A stretch of DNA of 34,500 bases, from the NCBI GenBank assembly GCA_946407895.1, contig CAMJQA010000038.1, positions 1-34,500 of the forward strand, given 5' to 3'. The notes under the pieces were generated by a model. It was not told where the DNA came from. It saw only the letters and a list, made by a program, of their open reading frames with translations, and ran no database searches. Below are positions 30,404 through 34,500 of this stretch, one piece after another. Within the stretch, counting starts at the first letter, position 1; each line of letters starts with the position of its first letter. Made by a program: the position numbers and the translations under genes. This stretch comes from an uncultured Prevotellaceae bacterium. GTDB taxonomy: Bacteria > Bacteroidota > Bacteroidia > Bacteroidales > Bacteroidaceae.

Positions 30404-32152
30404 ATGACTATGGACAATGAACTGATTAAGCAATGCGAGGCCAAGGCACGGGAGTGGTTGGCATCGCCGGTGTATGACGATGAGACGAAGGCAGAAGTGC
30501 GCGCCATGCTGGAGGGAGACGATAAGAATGCCCTGGTGGATGCTTTCTACCAGAGCCTGGAGTTCGGCACGGGCGGACTGCGCGGCATTATGGGAGCGGG
30601 AACGAACCGCATGAACAAGTATATCGTTGGCATGGCCACGCAGGGCTTTGCCAACTACATACTGAAGGCGTTCCCCGGCCAGGGGGGACTGAGCGTGGTG
30701 GTGGGGCACGACTGCCGCAACCACGGGCGCGAGTTTGCCGAGACGGTGGCCAATATCTTCAGCGCGAACGGCATCAAGGTGTATCTTTTCGAGAGTCTCC
30801 GCCCGACGCCTGAGGTCAGTTTTGCCATCAGGAGGCTTGGGGCAAAGGCGGGCGTCAACGTGACGGCCAGCCACAACCCGAAGGAGTATAACGGCTATAA
30901 GGCCTACTGGGAGGACGGAGCCCAGGTACTGGCGCCCCATGACAAAGGCATCATTGACGAGGTTAACAACGTGCGCGTGGAAGACGTCCGCTTCCAGGGA
31001 CGACCCGAGTTGATTGAGATCATCGGCGGCGAGATGGACTATGACTACATGACCGCCGTGCGGGAGGCCATGATTGACCAGGAAGTAATCCTCCGCCAGA
31101 AGGACCTGAACATAGTATACAGCGCGATGCACGGTACCGGCCGCGTAATAGTGCCCCTGTGCCTGCGCAGCTGGGGTTTCCAGAACATTCACGTCGTGCC
31201 CGAGCAGATGGTGGTGGATGGCAACTTCCCGACCGTAGTGAGCCCCAACCCGGAGAACGCCGAGGCCATGACACTGGGCATGAGGCTGGGCACCAGGCTG
31301 AATGCCGACCTGGTGGTGGCCACCGACCCCGACGCCGACCGGCTGGCCATCGTCTGCCGCGACAACAAGGGTGAGTGGATGATTATCAACGGTAACCAGA
31401 CGTGCATGATGTTCTGCTACTATATCATCCGCAACAAGAAGGCGCTGGGACAGCTCCGCCCCACGGACTACCTTGTAAAGACGATAGTGACCACCGAAGT
31501 CATCAGTGAGATGGCCCGCCGCAACCAGATTGAGCTGCGCGACTGCTACACGGGCTTCAAGTGGATTGCGCGCGAGATTGCCATAAGCGAGGGGAAGCAG
31601 CAGTACATCGGCGGCGGCGAGGAGAGCTTCGGCTTCCTGCCCTACGACAAGGTGAGGGACAAGGATGCACCCGCCAGTATCTGCCTTATCTGCGAGATAG
31701 CAGCATGGGCACGCGACAATGGCATGACCCTCTACGACCTGCTGATGCAGATATACCTGGAGTACGGCTTCTCCTACGAGCATACCATCAACGTCGTGAA
31801 GCCCGGGAAGAGCGGCGCCGACGAGATCAAGGCCATGATGGAGAATTACCGCCGCCACCGCCCGACGGAGATTGCAGGCAGCCCCGTGGTGCTGGCCAAG
31901 GACTTCGCGACCCTGACGCAGTACGACGCACAGGGCAACGCCTCGCCCCTGGAGATGCCCGCCACGAGCAACGTGATGCAGTTCTTCTGCCAGGACGGCA
32001 CGAAGGTGAGCGTCCGGCCCAGCGGTACCGAGCCGAAGATAAAGTTCTACCTGGAGATAAAGGACACCATGGGCTGCCCCGGCTGCTACGCCGGATGCGT
32101 GGAGCGCGCACGCGCCAAGGTGGACGAGGTCAGGAAGTCGCTGGGCATTTAG
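30404..32152 (+). CDS. Phosphoglucomutase / phosphomannomutase family enzyme
   Basis: A 582-residue cytoplasmic alpha-D-phosphohexomutase that interconverts sugar 1- and 6-phosphates. 'LEFGTGGLRGIMGAGTNRMNKY' (52-73) starts domain 1; the phosphorylated serine is Ser156 in 'NVTASHNPKEYNGYKAYW'; the magnesium loop is D308-P-D310-A-D312-R; 'GGGEESFGFLP' is the sugar-specificity loop; and 'VSVRPSGTEPKIKFYLEI' is the C-terminal phosphate-binding loop. The length fits the long PGM form of Bacillus PgcA-type enzymes. The supply of glucose-1-phosphate would link it to the glycogen operon nearby, by inference. The next gene begins 18 bp after its stop. The ATG at 30410 (MDNEL) is an alternative start. 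Confidence 0.96.
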   Translation: MTMDNELIKQCEAKAREWLASPVYDDETKAEVRAMLEGDDKNALVDAFYQSLEFGTGGLRGIMGAGTNRMNKYIVGMATQGFANYILKAFPGQGGLSVVVGHDCRNHGREFAETVANIFSANGIKVYLFESLRPTPEVSFAIRRLGAKAGVNVTASHNPKEYNGYKAYWEDGAQVLAPHDKGIIDEVNNVRVEDVRFQGRPELIEIIGGEMDYDYMTAVREAMIDQEVILRQKDLNIVYSAMHGTGRVIVPLCLRSWGFQNIHVVPEQMVVDGNFPTVVSPNPENAEAMTLGMRLGTRLNADLVVATDPDADRLAIVCRDNKGEWMIINGNQTCMMFCYYIIRNKKALGQLRPTDYLVKTIVTTEVISEMARRNQIELRDCYTGFKWIAREIAISEGKQQYIGGGEESFGFLPYDKVRDKDAPASICLICEIAAWARDNGMTLYDLLMQIYLEYGFSYEHTINVVKPGKSGADEIKAMMENYRRHRPTEIAGSPVVLAKDFATLTQYDAQGNASPLEMPATSNVMQFFCQDGTKVSVRPSGTEPKIKFYLEIKDTMGCPGCYAGCVERARAKVDEVRKSLGI

Positions 32153-32170
32153 GGAACCATTTCACCTCAC

Positions 32171-32932
32171 ATGATACGATACTTTGCATTTTGCCAGGGC
32201 GACATCCTGCTCACGGAGGCGGGCGAGATACCCTGTGGAGAGAATCCCCCCGTCCGGCTGAAGCCGTGGCAGACGGTGACAAGCATCACCAGCCCGGCCG
32301 GCGACGAGTGCCGCGCCATCAGGCTCGACGCCCCCGTCAGCGGAGAGCCCGGCCTCAGGATGACGGGCCTGCGCCAGGCCTACGGGGTGCTCCCCGGCGA
32401 GGACTACCGGCTGGCCGGCAAGTGCCAGGAGCTCATCTACTGGGACCAGACATCGCGCTACTGCGGAGCGTGCGGAATGCCCCTCGAGTGGCAGACGAGC
32501 ATCAGCAAGCAGTGCCCCTCGTGCGGCAAGGAGTGGTGGCCCAGCCTGGCGCTGGCCATCATCGTGCGCGTAAGCAGAGGACAGGAGATTCTGATGGTGC
32601 ACTCGCGTAACTTCCGCGGCAGCTTCTACGGACTGGTGGCGGGATTCGTAGAGACGGGCGAGACGCTGGAGCAGTGCGTACACCGCGAGGTCTTCGAGGA
32701 GACCGGGCTGCGCATCCGCAACGTGCGCTACTTCGGCAGCCAGCCCTGGCCCTACCCCTGCGGCCTGATGGTAGGCTTCACGGCCGACTACGAGGGCGGC
32801 GACATCGCGCTCCAGAGCGAGGAGCTGAGCGGAGGCGGTTGGTTCACGCGCGGCAACATGCCGCAGCCGCCGGCGCCGGGCTCCATTGCACGCCAGCTGA
32901 TTGACGACTGGCTGCAGGAGGAGGAGGAATAG
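32171..32932 (+). CDS. nudC: NAD(+)/NADH pyrophosphatase (decapping-type Nudix hydrolase)
   Basis: A 253-residue Nudix enzyme that cleaves NAD(H) to NMN(H) and AMP, and in E. coli removes NAD caps from RNA. A four-cysteine zinc site is C98, C101, C115, C118 ('YCGACGMPLEW...QCPSCGKEWWPS'). The Nudix box is exact: G158-x5-E164-x7-R172-E173 ... E176-E177-x-G179-L180 in 'GFVETGETLEQCVHREVFEETGL'. 'SQPWPYPCGLMVGF' (190-203) is the SQPWPFPxS block that separates NudC from other Nudix enzymes. Length is close to E. coli NudC (257). It follows the phosphohexomutase by 18 bp and is probably in the same transcript. A hairpin ends the unit. Confidence 0.96.
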   Translation: MIRYFAFCQGDILLTEAGEIPCGENPPVRLKPWQTVTSITSPAGDECRAIRLDAPVSGEPGLRMTGLRQAYGVLPGEDYRLAGKCQELIYWDQTSRYCGACGMPLEWQTSISKQCPSCGKEWWPSLALAIIVRVSRGQEILMVHSRNFRGSFYGLVAGFVETGETLEQCVHREVFEETGLRIRNVRYFGSQPWPYPCGLMVGFTADYEGGDIALQSEELSGGGWFTRGNMPQPPAPGSIARQLIDDWLQEEEE

Positions 32933-32967
32933 TCCAGCCTCTGGGCGACAGGCAGTCGGTAAGGAAT

Positions 32968-33003
32968 CGGGCGGAGAAGGCAGACGGGATGCCTCTCCGC
33001 CCG
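32968..33003. terminator. Terminator after nudC
   Basis: CGGGCGGAGA (32968-32977) pairs with TCTCCGCCCG (32994-33003), extended inward by GGC/GCC after a one-base bulge, followed by ACTTTTATAAA. It begins 36 nt after the nudC stop. Confidence 0.85.
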
Positions 33004-33062
33004 ACTTTTATAAACATATAAAAAAAATTGGGGGAAATAGAATGTGTTTCAAAAAAGTTTTG

Positions 33063-33070
33063 TATCTTTG
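33063..33070 (+). promoter_or_regulatory. Bacteroidota -7 box for the repeat lipoprotein
   Basis: TATCTTTG followed by CG, 94 bp upstream of the lipoprotein ATG. This long leader contains the 15-codon upstream ORF. Confidence 0.6.
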
Positions 33071-33120
33071 CGGCAGAATATCATCAAGAAACATATAATT
33101 ATATTTATTATAACATATAA

Positions 33121-33168
33121 ATGTCACCCATTATAGCACGCTATCTATTAAGGAGGACACGGCAATGA
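33121..33168 (+). CDS. Possible 15-codon leader ORF before the repeat lipoprotein
   Basis: ATG at 33121 opens MSPIIARYLLRRTRQ and its TGA (33166-33168) overlaps the lipoprotein ATG (33165-33167) as ATGA. The strong Shine-Dalgarno of the lipoprotein (AGGAGG, 33151-33156) doubles as two Arg codons inside it. It lacks an obvious ribosome-binding site of its own. It could couple or attenuate translation of the lipoprotein; a chance frame is the alternative. The promoter box at 33063-33070 puts it inside the transcript. Confidence 0.35.
   Translation: MSPIIARYLLRRTRQ
33151..33156 (+). promoter_or_regulatory. Strong Shine-Dalgarno before the repeat lipoprotein
   Basis: AGGAGG, 8 nt before the ATG at 33165, one of only two such sites noticed here. 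It supports the choice of start. Confidence 0.6.
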
Positions 33169-34442
33169 AAAGAATTCACATGACAGCGGGCTGGCTGGTA
33201 GTGGCCGCAGCCCTCACGACGGGAATAACAGCCTGCTCGGGCGACGACAGCATCATCGACGTGCCGAACACCACCACCACCCTGCCGCCGACGAAGTACA
33301 CCGACCTCTCGACGCTCGCCGACGGGGAGTACGTGGCGCAGGATGGAGAAGTGCTGACCGGCACGCTCGACGGCGAGACGCAGAAGGTGAAGGTCTGCAT
33401 CGCACCCGGAGCAACCGTTACACTGCACGATGCCACCATCAGCGGCAAGGACTACACCGAATGCCAGTGGGCAGGCATCAACCCACTGGGCAACGCCACC
33501 ATTGTGCTGGAGGGCACGAACAGCGTAACGAACTTCAACCGCTACTACCCCGCCATACAACCAGCACACAACGACACGGGCTCGGGCACGGAATATACGC
33601 TCACCATCCAGGGCAGCGGCAGCCTGACGGCCACGAACGATTACTTCGGCGCCGCCATCGGAACGATATATGGTAAAACATGCGGCAATATCAACATCGA
33701 GGGCGGCACCATCTATGCCGAATCAGGTGACGGCGCAGCCATAGGCGCAGGCATGAGTGCCACATGCGGCAGCATCAACATCAGCGGCGGAAACATCACG
33801 GCCATTGGAGGCGATGAAGGCGCCGGAATAGGCTGCGGAAACGGTTATAGTGAAACCTCAGCCTGCGGCGACATTACCATCTCAGGCGGGACCATCACGG
33901 TCACGGGCGGCAGAAGCGGCGCCGGCATAGGCTCGGGCAATATAGGCACGAGCGGAAACATCACCATTAGCGGCGGAAACATCACGGCCACGGGCGGCGG
34001 AAACGGCGCCGGCATAGGTACAGGCAATAGGGGCACGTGCGGCAACATCAAAATCAGCGGAGGAACCATCATGGCCACGGGCGGCAGCAATGCCGCAGGC
34101 ATCGGAACGGGTTTAGGCAACCATGGACAAAAGGCTGTATGCGGCAATATCAGCATCAGCCGTGGAGAGAGCTTCGTCATTATAACAGCCATACGAGGCA
34201 GCTACGCAAGCAGGAGCATCGGACCGAGCCAAGGAGAATTAGGAGACGGATACGGTTACAAGTGCGGCAAGATACGCTTCGACACAGAATTGATCTACGA
34301 TGGTGAAGAAGATAGTTACGTCATGCCGATGAATAACTATAGCTATGGCGAACTGAATATTGAGATAACGACCGAAAGCGACGGAAATGACGAAACAAAT
34401 GACACGGACAACAAGTGGGTTCTGACGCCCGCCACTGAATAG
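33165..34442 (+). CDS. Repeat-rich (beta-helix-like) lipoprotein
   Basis: A 425-residue exported lipoprotein: signal peptide MKRIHMTAGWLVVAAALTTGITAC with acceptor Cys24, followed by a Thr-rich linker. Residues ~145-340 contain about six repeats of 28-35 residues with the pattern C-G-x-I-x-I-(S/E)-G-G-x-I-x-A-x-G-G-x-x-G-A-G-I-G-x-G. They begin at about C173, C201, C234, S263, C292 and C327; a final 'CGKIRF' is at 367. Regular Gly/Ile spacing suggests a right-handed parallel beta-helix or related solenoid, as in adhesin-like or carbohydrate-binding proteins. No enzyme motif is seen, so it may be a surface-exposed binding protein; function is unknown. It is monocistronic in the window, with a long leader and a strong Shine-Dalgarno. 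Confidence 0.85.
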   Translation: MKRIHMTAGWLVVAAALTTGITACSGDDSIIDVPNTTTTLPPTKYTDLSTLADGEYVAQDGEVLTGTLDGETQKVKVCIAPGATVTLHDATISGKDYTECQWAGINPLGNATIVLEGTNSVTNFNRYYPAIQPAHNDTGSGTEYTLTIQGSGSLTATNDYFGAAIGTIYGKTCGNINIEGGTIYAESGDGAAIGAGMSATCGSINISGGNITAIGGDEGAGIGCGNGYSETSACGDITISGGTITVTGGRSGAGIGSGNIGTSGNITISGGNITATGGGNGAGIGTGNRGTCGNIKISGGTIMATGGSNAAGIGTGLGNHGQKAVCGNISISRGESFVIITAIRGSYASRSIGPSQGELGDGYGYKCGKIRFDTELIYDGEEDSYVMPMNNYSYGELNIEITTESDGNDETNDTDNKWVLTPATE

Positions 34443-34444
34443 GC

Positions 34445-34499
34445 CCGCCAGCTGGCGGAAACGCCAAACCGCCGGGAAAACAAAACCGCCAGCTGGCGG
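34445..34499. repeat. Two copies of a 14-bp palindrome at the window end
   Basis: CCGCCAGCTGGCGG occurs at 34445-34458 and 34486-34499, starting 3 bp after the lipoprotein stop. A partial version (ACCGCCGGG, about 34468-34476) lies between. It may be the terminator region or the first units of a repeat array that continues past the window. Confidence 0.75.
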
Positions 34500-34500
34500 A

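Noticed and set aside
30401..31858. A 485-codon minus-strand frame over the phosphohexomutase gene, and similar long antisense frames at 21165-22346 and 29208-30101
   Set aside because: Each lies opposite a confidently identified gene, has no promoter or family likeness, and arises from codon bias.
34445..34499. Insertion sequence end
   Set aside because: The palindromes resemble terminal repeats at first sight, but there is no transposase, target duplication or longer inverted repeat within the window.

Overview
The window reads as chromosomal core sequence from a Bacteroidota bacterium, most likely order Bacteroidales (Bacteroides/Prevotella relatives). The evidence is the recurring -7 promoter box of the form TAnnTTTG in front of most transcription units, the scarcity of Shine-Dalgarno sequences, the KDO pathway of a Gram-negative envelope, Bacteroidales-style lipoproteins, and a three-gene glycogen cluster (debranching enzyme, GT4 glycosyltransferase, GH57 amylase) that is conserved in Bacteroides. 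I see no phage, transposase, CRISPR array, rRNA or tRNA.

Layout. 1-3.7 kb: a partial nitroreductase (-), a small DUF1294 membrane protein (+), a divergent pair made of a DIP1984-family protein (-) and an AlkZ-related winged-helix protein (+), and a lipoprotein (-). The two convergent gaps here carry short tandem repeats. 3.7-8.1 kb: an AraC regulator (-) divergent from an operon of aldo/keto reductase, exported amidohydrolase and a flavodoxin/cyclophilin-like lipoprotein, followed by an unusual AT-rich inverted-repeat region. 8.3-16.4 kb: zinc metallopeptidase, GH51 arabinofuranosidase, endonuclease III, phosphoglycerate kinase overlapped by an orphan substrate-binding lipoprotein, and a large TPR protein, all (+).

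16.4-19.4 kb (-): kdsA-kdsD-cls, an envelope operon joining KDO synthesis to a phospholipase-D-type cardiolipin synthase. 19.5 kb: a MaoC hotdog protein (+) ends against a Crp/Fnr regulator (-), with stacked hairpins between them. This regulator is divergent from the glycogen operon (21.1-25.9 kb, +), and the shared promoter gap holds a 25-bp near-palindrome over the operon's -33 element. 25.9-30.3 kb (-): a second Crp/Fnr regulator, lepA and a 5'-nucleotidase-type phosphatase. 30.4-32.9 kb (+): a phosphohexomutase and an NADH pyrophosphatase (nudC). 33.2-34.4 kb (+): a repeat-rich lipoprotein preceded by a possible 15-codon leader.

Most of the window is well-explained housekeeping and carbohydrate metabolism. 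The parts that deserve a second look are regulatory or architectural: the glycogen operator candidate, two upstream mini-ORFs whose stops overlap the next start, the histone-like tail on the GH57 enzyme, the exported flavodoxin fusion and its AraC operon, the Cys-Gly repeat lipoprotein, and several intergenic repeat arrays. Nothing here is a clearly undescribed multi-gene defence or mobile system.
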